Counted from the first letter of the stretch, positions 25,785-34,579 are shown. The stretch: DNA of 64,000 bases from Martelella sp. NC20 (GCF_013459645.1 NZ_CP054861.1:124001-188000); one strand, 5' to 3'. Notes: generated by a model not told the origin, from the sequence alone. Numbers and translations are program-made.

Positions 25785-26218
25785 TGCGTCGCTCCAACTT
25801 GATTTTGCAGATCTCACCGGACTGTGCCGGATCGCTTTTCGTGAGGTCTCTATAGGCACCCAAGTTGACAGATCGATGACAGGGGTATCTCTTTTGAGAA
25901 AAATTTATTAAATGAATTCAAATGGTTTACATTGACAAATAACTATACAGTCACATATACCGAGCCTTGAGAAGCTGAAAAGAACGGGTGAAACGAGTGT
26001 CCCAATGGCTCTTGATCGGGGAATTTGGCGACGCGGCGATCACCCTGTCAGGCAGCGAATGGCCTGCAAGGCGGCGAAGAGGACTGCCGGGTCTGAAGGA
26101 CGACTTTTGAGGCATTTTGCCATGTTGATGGCAGCAAGAATCGCGCGATCAGGCGGAACAGGAAATGACCAAGCCGTTGCGTGGAGCTTGTGTGCGTGGC
26201 CGATGGAAATGAGACAAG
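25785..26218. other. Divergent regulatory region between sugar ABC operon and tetR
   Basis: 434 bases with no credible gene. The section 25895-25965 is strongly AT-rich. On the plus strand TTGACA (25932-25937) is followed at 16-17 bases by ATATAC-like sequence, a plausible promoter toward tetR. TATACAGTCACATATA (25948-25963 approximately) is a near-symmetrical site of a kind TetR proteins often bind. The exact operator is not established. Confidence 0.45.
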
Positions 26219-26902
26219 ATGAAGAATGCCCCCGATATCGCTGATGTGCCTGAAACGGAGACACCGTCTGCTCCGCGCCATCCCCGGCGCCCGGACCGCT
26301 CCCGCAACCGCATTCTGGAGGCGGCAATTCTGGAGTTCTCCGAGAAGGGCTTCGCAGGCGGCAGGGTGGATGAAATCGCCGAGCGCGCCGAAATCGGAAA
26401 GCGCATGCTTTATCACTACTTCGGAAACAAGGAGAAACTGTTCCTGGCGGTCATAGAGAAGGTCTATCTCGATCTCTGGGCGGCAGAGGCCGCGCTTGAG
26501 CTCGATCGGCTGCCGCCACGCGAAGCGCTTGCCGAGCTCGTGACCTTTGTCTGGAACTACTATCTGGACCATCCGGAGTTCATAACGCTGCTGAATGAGG
26601 AAAACCTGCTCAAGGCGCAGAATTTCCGCCATTCCCGGATACTTCGGGAAGGCGCGGAACATTCGCAGGATCTTGTGGAGGAGGTTCTCGCCCGAGGCGT
26701 GGCGGAAGGCGTGTTCCGGCCCGGTATCGATCCGGTGCAGCTAAGCCTGACCATTACTTCTGTTTGCTATTATTATCTGACCAATCACGCCACCAGCTCC
26801 ATCGTCTACGGTCGCCGGCTGATGACCAAGAAGGCGCAAGCCGAGCGGCTGGCCTTCAATGTCGAGTCTATTCTGACCATCGTTCAGGCGGCCCCGCTGT
26901 GA
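26219..26902 (+). CDS. TetR/AcrR-family transcriptional regulator
   Basis: 227 residues. After a 25-residue disordered lead, the HTH spans about 27-75 (NRILEAAILEFSEKGFAGGR, VDEIAERAEIGKRMLYHYFG). The rest is an all-helical ligand/dimerisation domain with a TetR_C-type pattern (NEENLLKAQNFRHS, RGVAEGVFRPGIDPVQLSLT). It is divergent from the sugar ABC operon and upstream of the phosphoesterase/glucosidase genes, so it is the likely repressor of both arms. A hairpin follows its stop. Confidence 0.82.
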   Translation: MKNAPDIADVPETETPSAPRHPRRPDRSRNRILEAAILEFSEKGFAGGRVDEIAERAEIGKRMLYHYFGNKEKLFLAVIEKVYLDLWAAEAALELDRLPPREALAELVTFVWNYYLDHPEFITLLNEENLLKAQNFRHSRILREGAEHSQDLVEEVLARGVAEGVFRPGIDPVQLSLTITSVCYYYLTNHATSSIVYGRRLMTKKAQAERLAFNVESILTIVQAAPL

Positions 26903-26922
26903 GCCGCCTTGCATTTCTTCTG

Positions 26923-26960
26923 GAGCATTTCCAGTGATCCCGATTTCACCGGAAATGCTC
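26923..26960 (+). terminator. Hairpin after tetR, resembling rhizobial palindromic repeats
   Basis: GAGCATTTCC (26923-26932) and GGAAATGCTC (26951-26960) form a 10-bp stem with an 18-base loop holding further partial pairing (CCAGTGA...TTCACCGG). The GAGCATTTCC half-site is also the end motif of palindromic repeats common in Rhizobiales. It could attenuate read-through into the phosphoesterase gene 36 bases further on. Confidence 0.5.
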
Positions 26961-26995
26961 GAGGGTAGACCTTCCTGCTTGAGGCAAGAATTTTC

Positions 26996-27832
26996 ATGAA
27001 AATTGCTGTTTTGGCCGACGCGCATATCGGCACTGAAAAACCTGTCTTCGTTCCCAATTGGGAGAAGGTTGTAAGCCACGTGAATGAGCGATCCGACATC
27101 GATCTCATTGTGGTGCTTGGCGATCTCACCCTTGATGGCGCCAAGCTGGACGCTGACCGGGCCTTCGGGCGCGATGCCATCGCGGCGCTGCGGGCGCCGG
27201 TTCTTGTTCTGCCGGGCAATCATGACGTTGGCGACATCGCCCGCGACACGCTGCAACCGGCGGATAATGACCGGCTTGCCCAATGGGAAAAGCATTTCGG
27301 CCCCTGGCACTGGCATTCTGACGCGGTTGACGGGTGGCGATTGCTGGGCGTCAACAGCCAGATCCTCGCCACAGGCCTCCCGGAGGAAAGCGCGCAGTGG
27401 TCATCACTGGAACAGGCCGCCGAGGGCCGCGGCGAGAGAAAACTCGCGCTCTTTTCCCACATGCCGCTTTTTCTGGAACACTGGGACGAGCCGGATCGCC
27501 CCGCATGGGCCATTCCCGCGCCGGCGCGGCAACGCCTGCGGCTTCTCATTGAGGAACACGCCATCAAGGCCGTCATTGTCGGTCACATCCACAGAGTTCT
27601 GGATCGGCGCTGCGAGGGCGGACCGGCCTTTATCTGGGCGGCGGCATCAAGTTTCCTTACCCACGACGAGTCCATGCCGCCACAACATGGAAAAGAACTG
27701 CTCGGCTACACGGTTCTCGACTTCCGGCAGGATGAGGTGGTGTCCGAGTTCGTGGCCGTCGAGGCGCTGATGAAAAGCTACATCGAAGACTATAAGGGCT
27801 CGATCTATCGCTCGCCGGCGAAAGACGCCTGA
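26996..27832 (+). CDS. Calcineurin-like metallophosphoesterase (CpdA-type)
   Basis: 278 residues with every metal-binding block of the calcineurin family: LADAHIG (Asp8, His10), VVLGDLTLDG, LPGNHDVGD, FSHMPLF and VGHIHRV. The spacing resembles cyclic-nucleotide or phosphodiester phosphodiesterases of the CpdA/YfcE group. It acts in the cytoplasm, as there is no signal peptide. Lying between a TetR regulator and a PHP phosphoesterase in a glucoside-catabolism cluster, it may hydrolyse a phosphodiester within the imported substrate rather than cAMP. Confidence 0.85.
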   Translation: MKIAVLADAHIGTEKPVFVPNWEKVVSHVNERSDIDLIVVLGDLTLDGAKLDADRAFGRDAIAALRAPVLVLPGNHDVGDIARDTLQPADNDRLAQWEKHFGPWHWHSDAVDGWRLLGVNSQILATGLPEESAQWSSLEQAAEGRGERKLALFSHMPLFLEHWDEPDRPAWAIPAPARQRLRLLIEEHAIKAVIVGHIHRVLDRRCEGGPAFIWAAASSFLTHDESMPPQHGKELLGYTVLDFRQDEVVSEFVAVEALMKSYIEDYKGSIYRSPAKDA

Positions 27833-27879
27833 TCGTATTTGTGTTTGAGTAATTTGACGCGCCGCAGGGGAAATGGGCA

Positions 27880-28758
27880 ATGGTCTGGTTCAGCTATCAC
27901 GGAGGGCATTCGGGCGAGTTCTGTGATCACGCTTCCTCCTCTCTGCAGCAGGTTGTTCAGGCCGCCATTGACGAAGGCTTCACCCATTACGGCCTCAGCG
28001 AACATTGCCCGCGCTACAGAGAACAGGATCTCTATCCCGGCGAGGAAAGGCTCGGCATTGAAGGACTGATCAGGGCGTTTGAGGGATATGTGATCCGCGC
28101 GTTCGCATTGCGCGAAGAATATGCCCGGCATATCGAGTTGCTGGTCGGCTTCGAGACCGAGAAATTGCCGCCGGAGAACTGGCTCGAAGCGATGCTGTCG
28201 CTGAAAAGCGCCCATCCCTTCGATTATGTCGTGGGAAGCGTCCATGACATCAACGGTCGATGGGTAGACTATTCCCCGCAGGAGACAAGTCGGCTGGCCG
28301 AAGATCTGGGCGGCACGGAAGCGCTGCAACTGGCCTATTTTCGATCCGTGACCGACATGGTCGAACAGTTGCGCCCCGACATCGTCGCCCATCTCGATCT
28401 GGTGCGCAAATTCGAACCGCCGGGCTTTTCCTTCTCCGACCGGGTCGCCAAGGAGATCGAACGGCTTCTGGATGCGATCCAGGCATATGGTGGCGTCATA
28501 GACGTGAACTGCGCGGCATTCCGCAATGGCTATGGTCCAGTCTATCCTCTGCCGCAAATTCTGTCGCGCGCCAGACAAATGGGGATTCCGGCCACCTTCG
28601 GAGATGACAGTCACGGCGTGGACACTGTTGGCGTCGGGCTCGAACAGTCCCGGCAAGCCATTTGCGCCGCCGGCTACAGCCAGATCTCCTATCTCACCCG
28701 TGATCATGGCTGGCAAAGCGCCGATATCGCCGAAGTCAGGCCCAGGCGCTCCGTTTGA
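27880..28758 (+). CDS. PHP-domain phosphoesterase, histidinol-phosphatase-like
   Basis: 292 residues. The metal-binding motifs of the PHP superfamily occur in order: YHGGHSGEFC (the first His pair), GLSEHCP, VGFETE, YVVGSVHDI, IVAHLDL and FGDDSHG. This is the pattern of HisK-type histidinol phosphatases. No other his gene is near, and the gene sits between a metallophosphoesterase and a beta-glucosidase. A role in removing phosphate from a sugar or polyol phosphate is therefore more likely than histidine synthesis. Cytoplasmic; 47 bases after the previous gene. Confidence 0.82.
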   Translation: MVWFSYHGGHSGEFCDHASSSLQQVVQAAIDEGFTHYGLSEHCPRYREQDLYPGEERLGIEGLIRAFEGYVIRAFALREEYARHIELLVGFETEKLPPENWLEAMLSLKSAHPFDYVVGSVHDINGRWVDYSPQETSRLAEDLGGTEALQLAYFRSVTDMVEQLRPDIVAHLDLVRKFEPPGFSFSDRVAKEIERLLDAIQAYGGVIDVNCAAFRNGYGPVYPLPQILSRARQMGIPATFGDDSHGVDTVGVGLEQSRQAICAAGYSQISYLTRDHGWQSADIAEVRPRRSV

Positions 28759-28792
28759 GACAGGCCATTCAAAGCAACACAAGAAACAGAAA

Positions 28793-29317
28793 ATGACAGA
28801 CCAACAAAATCTGGCCATCCGTCGGGCAACCGCCGACGATATCGGCTTTATCATGACAGTCGAACGGCAGCCCGGTTATGCCGAACGCGTCGGCGCCTAT
28901 GATGCGGAGGCTCATGCCAAGAAGCTGGGCACGACTGGATGCCGTTATTACATTGCGGTGTTCGGCGACAAGCCGGTTGGCTTTGCCGTTCTGCGGCAGA
29001 ATGACGACGGCATGGGCGTGGTCAATCTGAACCGGATCGCCGTCCATCCCGAGGATCGCGGGATTGGAACCGAGTTTGTCCGATGCATCGCCGGAGAGGT
29101 TTTTGCAGATCTCGACAATGACAGACTATGGCTCGATGTCCTGCCTTCCAACCTGAGTGCCAGGCATCTCTATTCCAAGGTGGGATTCGTCGAAGAGGGC
29201 CTGATGCGCAGCGCACTGCGCTATCCGGATGGCCGGAGGATGGATCTCATCCTGATGTCCCTGCTTCGAACCGACTGGGAAGCCGCGCCCATCGAAAGGC
29301 AACACGATGCCGCCTGA
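28793..29317 (+). CDS. GNAT-family N-acetyltransferase
   Basis: 174 residues. The acetyl-CoA-binding motif A is VNLNRIAVHPEDRGIGTEFV, with the pyrophosphate loop EDRGIGT. Motif B follows as LDVLPSNLSARHLYSKVGFV, ending VEEGLMRSA. It begins 34 bases after the PHP gene and precedes the beta-glucosidase gene. It could acetylate an amino-sugar or detoxify an intermediate, but GNAT proteins are too varied to assign a substrate. Confidence 0.8.
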   Translation: MTDQQNLAIRRATADDIGFIMTVERQPGYAERVGAYDAEAHAKKLGTTGCRYYIAVFGDKPVGFAVLRQNDDGMGVVNLNRIAVHPEDRGIGTEFVRCIAGEVFADLDNDRLWLDVLPSNLSARHLYSKVGFVEEGLMRSALRYPDGRRMDLILMSLLRTDWEAAPIERQHDAA

Positions 29318-29409
29318 AGACGGCCTTTCCGGCAGCGCTCGTTGATCTCTGCAAACAACGATCCTGAACCGCTCGCCCAGCGCCCAACCCGCAAGACCAG
29401 GAACCGAAC

Positions 29410-31767
29410 ATGCCTTCTTCGCCCTCTATTGACCTCATGGAAGATAAAAGAGCCCCGGAGCTGCTTGCCAGCATGACCGCAGCCGAAAAGGCCGCGTTCC
29501 TGTCTGGCAACGGCATGTGGAAGTCCGCAAGGCTCCAGCGGCTGGGCATCGATCCGGTGGTCATGACGGACGGCACTTATGGGTTGAGGTATGATATTGC
29601 GCAGATTGACGGTGAACTTGCGCCGGGAGAAGAGCTGGATGCCTTTCTGAACACCGTCAATCAGCGCGCCAGCGAGATCGAGGACGCGGCGGGCGAAATC
29701 AAACCGGCAACCTGTTTCCCGAATGGATCTGCCTTGGGAAACAGTTGGGACACGGCGTTGATGGAGGAACTCGGGATCCTGCTTGGAAGGGAATGCCGGT
29801 CTTTGGGCGTCGATCTTCTGCTGGGACCGGGGATCAACATCCGTCGTACGCCGCTTGCCGGCCGCGCCTATGAATATTACTCGGAAGATCCGTTTCTGGC
29901 CGGCAAGCTTTCGGCGTCCGTCATCCGTGGAATACAGTCCCAGGGCGTTGGCGCTTCGCTGAAGCATTTTGCCTGTTACAATTGCGAAAACGAACGCATG
30001 ACCATGGACAGCATCGTCGATGAGAGGGCGTTGCGGGAAATCTATCTCAAGGGGTTCGAAATCGCTGTTCGCGAGAGCCGTCCCTGGACAGTGATGTCGT
30101 CATACAATCTCCTCAACGGAGTCGAAGCCTCCCAGAACCATTGGCTGCTGACGGAGGTTCTCCGGGATGAATGGGGCTTTGACGGGCTTGTCGTCTCCGA
30201 CTGGAACGCGATCAAGGATCGACCGGCATCCCTGATGGCCGGTTGCGACCTCGACATGCCTCAAAGTCCGCGCCGCATTGCCCGGCTGGAACAGGCGCTC
30301 GAGGATGGCGAAATTCCCGAGGAAGCCGCAGACAAGGCCTGTGCCCGTATGTTCGACCTATTGGGCCGGATCGAACGCGGCCGCGCGCATTCCGTCGAGC
30401 GATGTGATCACGCGGCGCATCATCAACGCGCACGCGCCATGGCCGCCGCCTCGATCGTTCTCGCCAGAAATGAGGGAAACCTCCTTCCCCTGCGTGACGT
30501 GCAATCCGTTCTGGTGGTGGGGCGCGATGCGTTGACCCCGGTGATTCAGGGATCTGGTTGCGCCACGACCTTGCCCACGATGATCGATGCCCCGCTGGAG
30601 GAATTGAGAAAATCGCTGGGTGAGAAGGTAAAGATCAGCCATCGGCCCGATTTGGACGCAGACACGCTGGAATGTGCTGCAGCGGCGGATGCGGTCATTG
30701 CCTTCGTGTCTACGGAAGGTCTTGGCGATGGAGAGGGGCGGGACCGCGTCACGCTCGGTCTCGGTCCCGGCCAGGATAACATGATCGAGGCGCTGGCCGC
30801 CGTCAGCGACAGGCTTGTCGTTGTCCTGAGCTGTCCAGACGCTGTCGAAATGCCCTGGATCGACAAGATCGCAGCTCTTCTGATCTGCTTTTACCCCGGC
30901 CAGGCCTTGGGAGGCGCCGTGGCCGACCTGCTTTCGGGAGCAGTCACGCCCTCCGGCAAGCTCTCCGTCACCTTCCCGCAAAGGCTTGAGGACGTGCCGG
31001 GACATCTGTCCTATCCGGGCGAACTCGATAAGTACTATTACTCGGAAGGCATTCATGTCGGCTACAGGGGGTATCTAAAAGGGAAAGTAAGACCCCTGTT
31101 TCCATTCGGCCACGGCTTAAGCTACACGCAATTCCGATACGATCAGCCTGCGCTTTCCAGTGATGGCATTTCCATCGACGGAACTATTTCCGTATCGTTC
31201 ACCCTGACCAATATTGGCAATGTTGCGGGCGCGGAAATATCCCAGATCTATCTGGACGCAAAAGGAAAACAGGTCGGTCGAGCCGTGCGTGAACTCAAGG
31301 GATTTGCAAAAACATTTCTGCACCCGAACGAGTCCCGACAGGTCACTGTTTGCATCGAAGGAAGAGACTTGGCCGTCTGGCATCCCGAACGAGGCAAATG
31401 GGTGCTGGAGGATGAGAATGCCCGTCTGTTGATCGGCACATCCAGCGAAAACATCAAGGCGAGCATCGACTTGCGTCTCATGCCGTCGGATCTGCCCTGG
31501 AGACAGGTCGGGCCGCATACCAGGCCCGAGTTTATCCTGCCAAACCCTTACGCGATGAAGATCCTGCAAACCTTCCTTTCGCAGAGGCTGGGCATTACCG
31601 AAGTCGAGGCGGGGGCAGCTCTTAGGCGATGCAACGACTCGATATCCGGACTATTTGCCTCTCTGGAACGATATCTTCATATCTCGATAAGCGATGAAGA
31701 GGTGAGCGACCTCTTTTCGCAAATCAACGCCGCAATGAAATGCGCCGAAACCGGATTGGCATCCTAG
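29410..31767 (+). CDS. Glycoside hydrolase family 3 beta-glucosidase
   Basis: 785 residues without signal peptide, so cytoplasmic. The N-terminal GH3 barrel is at about 15-310: TDGTYGLRYD, FPNGSALGNSWD, GPGINIRRTPLAGRAYEYYS, LKHFACYNCE, and the nucleophile Asp in GLVVSDWNA. The C-terminal GH3 domain is at about 350-600: VVVGRDAL, VIAFVSTEGLGDGEGRDR, FYPGQALGGAVADLL, FPFGHGLSYTQF. A fibronectin-III-like domain is at about 620-715. A tail of some 60 residues has no match I recognise. The start has no strong ribosome site. The TAG stop is part of the CTAG at the IS end. It likely releases glucose from an imported beta-glucoside or oligosaccharide. Confidence 0.9.
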   Translation: MPSSPSIDLMEDKRAPELLASMTAAEKAAFLSGNGMWKSARLQRLGIDPVVMTDGTYGLRYDIAQIDGELAPGEELDAFLNTVNQRASEIEDAAGEIKPATCFPNGSALGNSWDTALMEELGILLGRECRSLGVDLLLGPGINIRRTPLAGRAYEYYSEDPFLAGKLSASVIRGIQSQGVGASLKHFACYNCENERMTMDSIVDERALREIYLKGFEIAVRESRPWTVMSSYNLLNGVEASQNHWLLTEVLRDEWGFDGLVVSDWNAIKDRPASLMAGCDLDMPQSPRRIARLEQALEDGEIPEEAADKACARMFDLLGRIERGRAHSVERCDHAAHHQRARAMAAASIVLARNEGNLLPLRDVQSVLVVGRDALTPVIQGSGCATTLPTMIDAPLEELRKSLGEKVKISHRPDLDADTLECAAAADAVIAFVSTEGLGDGEGRDRVTLGLGPGQDNMIEALAAVSDRLVVVLSCPDAVEMPWIDKIAALLICFYPGQALGGAVADLLSGAVTPSGKLSVTFPQRLEDVPGHLSYPGELDKYYYSEGIHVGYRGYLKGKVRPLFPFGHGLSYTQFRYDQPALSSDGISIDGTISVSFTLTNIGNVAGAEISQIYLDAKGKQVGRAVRELKGFAKTFLHPNESRQVTVCIEGRDLAVWHPERGKWVLEDENARLLIGTSSENIKASIDLRLMPSDLPWRQVGPHTRPEFILPNPYAMKILQTFLSQRLGITEVEAGAALRRCNDSISGLFASLERYLHISISDEEVSDLFSQINAAMKCAETGLAS

Positions 31768-32192
31768 GCCGTAGACTCGTAACGCTTTAACCATAGTCGC
31801 ACAGAGAAGAGCTTGATTGCCGCGAGATAGTTGTCGGCGCGTTTGTCGTAACGCGTTGCAATTCCACGCGCTTCTTTGATGCGGTTGAAGAACCGCTCGA
31901 CGAGGTTTCGATAGCGATAGAGGAACGAACTGAAAGCGAAGGTCTTTTTTCGGTTTCGCTTCGCCGGGATGTTGGCGAATGCCTTCGCCTGAGTTGCCGT
32001 GGCGCGGATGGCGTTGGTGTCATAGCCACGATCTGCCAAAAGCGTCGTTCCGGCATGAAGTCTGGTGAGCAGATCTTCGGCGTAGCGACAATCAGCATGC
32101 TGACCTTCTGAGAGGCGAAGATCAATCGGCAGCCCATCGGCATCGACGAGAGCGTGGATCTTCGTTGTCAGGCCGCCTCTGGAACGTCCCAT
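31764..32192 (-). CDS. IS5-family transposase, second frame (orfB)
   Basis: 142 residues carrying the second Asp (LLADRGYDTNAIR) and the Glu region (YRNLVERFFNRIKEARGIAT, RYDKRADNYLAAIKLF) of the DDE catalytic triad. It is normally made as a fusion with orfA through ribosomal slippage. Its TAG stop lies in the CTAG shared with the GH3 gene's stop on the other strand. Confidence 0.85.
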   Translation of the reverse strand: MGRSRGGLTTKIHALVDADGLPIDLRLSEGQHADCRYAEDLLTRLHAGTTLLADRGYDTNAIRATATQAKAFANIPAKRNRKKTFAFSSFLYRYRNLVERFFNRIKEARGIATRYDKRADNYLAAIKLFSVRLWLKRYESTA

Positions 32193-32533
32193 GCTTCGAT
32201 TGGCGCCCCCTTTTTACCGGTGGCGCCATGCTGATGCACGCGAACACAAGACGAGTCGATCATCTGAATATCGCCGTCGAAGGCGGAAGAAATCGCCGTG
32301 AGAAGGTGATCCCAGACACCAGCCCGCCGCCAGCGGACAAAGCGATTATAACAGGTGGTGTGAGGGCCATAGCGTTCCGGAACATCGGCCCATGGGCTGC
32401 CGGTACGAAAGCGCCAGAGTATGCCGTTGATCACACGGCGGTCATCGACCCGCGGTACGCCGCGGCTGTTATTGGGCAGAAGCGGCTCGATCACCGCCCA
32501 CTCGAAATCCGTCAGGTCAAAACGTCGGCGCAT
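32168..32533 (-). CDS. IS5-family transposase, first frame (orfA)
   Basis: 121 residues from the ATG at 32533, which has AAAGGAG upstream. It contains the N-terminal DUF4096-type region (RRRFDLTDFEWAVIEPLLPN, GILWRFRTGSPWADVPERYG) and the first catalytic Asp (MIDSSCVRVHQHG). A five-A, five-G slippery run (plus strand 32206-32215) lies just before the overlap with orfB. A minus-one slip there joins GATGK to the GGANRSMGRSRGG frame, giving the full DDE transposase. Confidence 0.85.
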   Translation of the reverse strand: MRRRFDLTDFEWAVIEPLLPNNSRGVPRVDDRRVINGILWRFRTGSPWADVPERYGPHTTCYNRFVRWRRAGVWDHLLTAISSAFDGDIQMIDSSCVRVHQHGATGKKGAPIEAWDVPEAA

Positions 32534-32562
32534 CAATGGTCTCCTTTCCAGAAACCATTGAA

Positions 32563-32772
32563 TCAAGTCATCGCACCCATGTGAACCCCATTTATGGGTT
32601 TACGGCCTAGGGTGCCGAGTGCCAAGGTCAGCAGGGTCACCGTGCAAATGACGACCTTGACGCCTTCCGGCGTCGAAACCGGCATGATACCGGCCGGCGC
32701 CAGCGAGAACAGCAGGAAGAACGCCAGCACGATACCGCCGATCAGATCGCGGTTTCGGCGCAACTCAGCCAT
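32563..32772 (-). pseudogene. DUF2946-like small membrane protein, 3' end replaced by the IS
   Basis: The first 55 residues have a membrane helix (IGGIVLAFFLLFSLAPAGIM) followed by PVSTPEGVKVVICTV. This matches the N-terminal pattern of DUF2946 proteins (PAGxMP...VxxC), which accompany copper-handling genes. From about 32606 the frame is IS sequence (GRKPINGVHMGAMT) and the cysteine/histidine-rich second half of the family is absent. It overlaps the SCO gene's stop by eight bases, so it was the last gene of the copper operon before the insertion. Confidence 0.55.
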
Positions 32773-33373
32773 CGTCGGTGTCGATCAGCCTCTTCAACTT
32801 CTCGATGGCCGTATCGTGATCCTCCTGATAGGCGATGGTGCTCTGCAGCACGCCGCCATCGTTCAGCAGAAACACCGAAGCCGTATGGTTCATCGTGTAG
32901 TCGCCGTCGGGGTCGTTCGGATCGAGCGGCACCTTTTCGTAAAAGATGCCGAAACCGTCCGCCATGGCGCGGACCTTGTCCGGATCGCCGGCAATGCCGG
33001 TGACGCGGTCGGTGACGTTGGCGAGGTAGAGCCGCATCATCTCCGGCGTGTCCTGTTCGGGATCGACCGTCACCCAGTAGGCGTCGATCATGTCGCCATT
33101 GGGATCGACCTCGTGCAGCCAGTTGTTGAGCTCGTAGAGCGTCGTCGGGCAGACCTCCGGGCAATGGGTGAAGCCGAAGAACAGCGCGGTTGGCTTCTCG
33201 CGGAAGGCGGCCTCGGTAATCTGCGAGCCGTCACCGGCGGTCAGCGTGAAGTCCGGTCCCATCGGGACATGCATCATCGCCGTGTTGGTCTCGTCGATCT
33301 GATAGACCAGCCAGCCGATCACGGCGCAGATGACGACGATGGCGGCCCACAGGGCGCGTCGAAAATTTTTCAT
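32765..33373 (-). CDS. SCO1/SenC-family copper chaperone
   Basis: 202 residues anchored by one N-terminal membrane helix (ALWAAIVVICAVIGWLVYQI). The thioredoxin-like domain carries the copper-binding CPEVC (CxxxC) in FFGFTHCPEVCPTTL and the distant His in MNHTASVFLL. SCO proteins deliver copper to, or reduce, the CuA site of cytochrome oxidase from the periplasmic side. The ATG at 33373 is preferred to one 33 bases upstream because AGGATA precedes it and the membrane anchor then starts properly. Neighbours are copper-binding proteins. Confidence 0.88.
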   Translation of the reverse strand: MKNFRRALWAAIVVICAVIGWLVYQIDETNTAMMHVPMGPDFTLTAGDGSQITEAAFREKPTALFFGFTHCPEVCPTTLYELNNWLHEVDPNGDMIDAYWVTVDPEQDTPEMMRLYLANVTDRVTGIAGDPDKVRAMADGFGIFYEKVPLDPNDPDGDYTMNHTASVFLLNDGGVLQSTIAYQEDHDTAIEKLKRLIDTDDG

Positions 33374-33451
33374 CCTGGTATCCTGCCTCTTGCCACAGCG
33401 ATACATGCAGCAGGCATGTCGCCCGCCGCATGACGCGGCGTTGAAAACGAT

Positions 33452-33478
33452 GAACGGCCGGAGCGTGTCCGGCCGTTC
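33452..33478 (-). terminator. Intrinsic terminator after the YcnI-PCuAC gene
   Basis: GAACGGCCGGA and TCCGGCCGTTC form a perfect 11-bp stem with a 5-base loop. On the minus strand ATCGTTTTC follows. It starts 12 bases past the stop, before the SCO gene. Confidence 0.7.
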
Positions 33479-33490
33479 GCGCGGGAGGGG

Positions 33491-34519
33491 TTACCGGGAT
33501 CCGGCATCCATCTTCATGTCACCGTGGTCCATCGCGCCATGGTCCATGCCATGCATGGAATGGCCGGCATCCTTCGCTGCGATGCTTTTCACGGCGAAGG
33601 GCACGGTCACCGTGCCGGCCTTTTCGAAGGTCAGCTCGACGTCGACGATGCTGCCTTCGGCGAGCGGCCCGTTGAGCTTCATGAACATCACATGCATGCC
33701 GCCGGGCGAAAGCGTCACGGTTTCATGGGCGGGAACCGGGATGCCATCGGTCATCCGGTACATCTTCATCACTTCCCCATCCATGCGCATGTTGTGAAGC
33801 TGCAGCTCGCCGGCGGCGTCGGAAGAGGCGGCCATGAGGCGGTCGTCGGTATCGCCATTGTTGGTGATCGTGAGGAAACCGCCGCCGACCGGAGCGCCGG
33901 GCAATGTGGCGCGGGCAAAGGCATCGGTGATGTCGAGATCGCCGAGCGTGACATGCTCCGGCGCCATGGCTTCTTGGTCGCCGTGATGGTGATGGCCTTG
34001 TCCGACTTCAACAGCGGTGACGGTCAGCTTGGGCGCGGGTTCGGCGTCGCCGGTCTCGCCCATGCCCGTCCAGTGATTGGCGCTGCCATCGGCGCAAAGC
34101 TGTTCGGCGGGGAAATAGAGCACCGTGCCGGGTGCAATGTCGGCCGAGAGCGAGCCGCGCATCACGAATTCGTCGTAAAAGGCATCCGGCAGTTCGCCGC
34201 CGTTCCAGATCACCTCGGTGACGCCCTCGCTGACCGGCGTGCCGTGGTTCATGTAGGTGTTGGCATAGGCGCCGATGACGGTTTCGAGCTGCCAGCCGGC
34301 ATGCGGCATCGGCTTCACGCTGTAAAAGCCTTCCGGCACCTTGACCCGGATTTCGGTCGTGGCCGCGCCGTCGCAGCCATGGGGCACGCGGATGACGGCC
34401 TTGTAGCTGCCGCCGGCAGCGGCTTCGCCGGTTCCGAGCGTCATGTGGGCGTTGGCTGCGGAAAGGCCGGCAAGGCTGAGCGCGCCTGCCCATGCGAGCC
34501 GGTTCATGAAAGCGTTCAT
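33491..34519 (-). CDS. YcnI-like (DUF1775) domain fused to PCu(A)C copper chaperone
   Basis: 342 residues. Cleavage of the signal peptide after SAANA leaves His as the first mature residue, the copper ligand of YcnI proteins. DUF1775 covers about 25-165 (YKAVIRVPHGCDGAATTEIR, FYSVKPMPHAGWQLE). A HHHH linker follows, then the PCuAC domain about 190-315 (HNMRMDG...MKMYRM and SPGGMHVMFMKLNGP give the H/M copper site). The tail is rich in Met and His (HSMHGMDHGAMDHGDMKM). GGAG supports the ATG at 34519. It is periplasmic and presumably passes copper to SCO or cytochrome oxidase. The fusion suggests both domains act in one relay. Confidence 0.88.
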   Translation of the reverse strand: MNAFMNRLAWAGALSLAGLSAANAHMTLGTGEAAAGGSYKAVIRVPHGCDGAATTEIRVKVPEGFYSVKPMPHAGWQLETVIGAYANTYMNHGTPVSEGVTEVIWNGGELPDAFYDEFVMRGSLSADIAPGTVLYFPAEQLCADGSANHWTGMGETGDAEPAPKLTVTAVEVGQGHHHHGDQEAMAPEHVTLGDLDITDAFARATLPGAPVGGGFLTITNNGDTDDRLMAASSDAAGELQLHNMRMDGEVMKMYRMTDGIPVPAHETVTLSPGGMHVMFMKLNGPLAEGSIVDVELTFEKAGTVTVPFAVKSIAAKDAGHSMHGMDHGAMDHGDMKMDAGSR

Positions 34520-34579
34520 GGAAAATACTCCGTTTGCAATTGTCTGGATTTTCGGGCCAGTGATGGCCGGGTTGCAAAA

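Larger units (their letters stand above)
31764..32610 (-). mobile_element. IS5-family insertion sequence (IS427-like), about 843 bp
   Basis: The ends are near-inverted: GGCCGTAGACTC on the left (31767-31778) and, on the other strand at the right, GGCCGTAAACCC (ending 32607). Both ends are bordered by CTAG (31764-31767 and 32607-32610), compatible with a YTAR-type target duplication of IS5-family elements. Inside are two overlapping minus-strand transposase frames joined by a slippery run. The element looks complete and possibly active. Confidence 0.85.
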
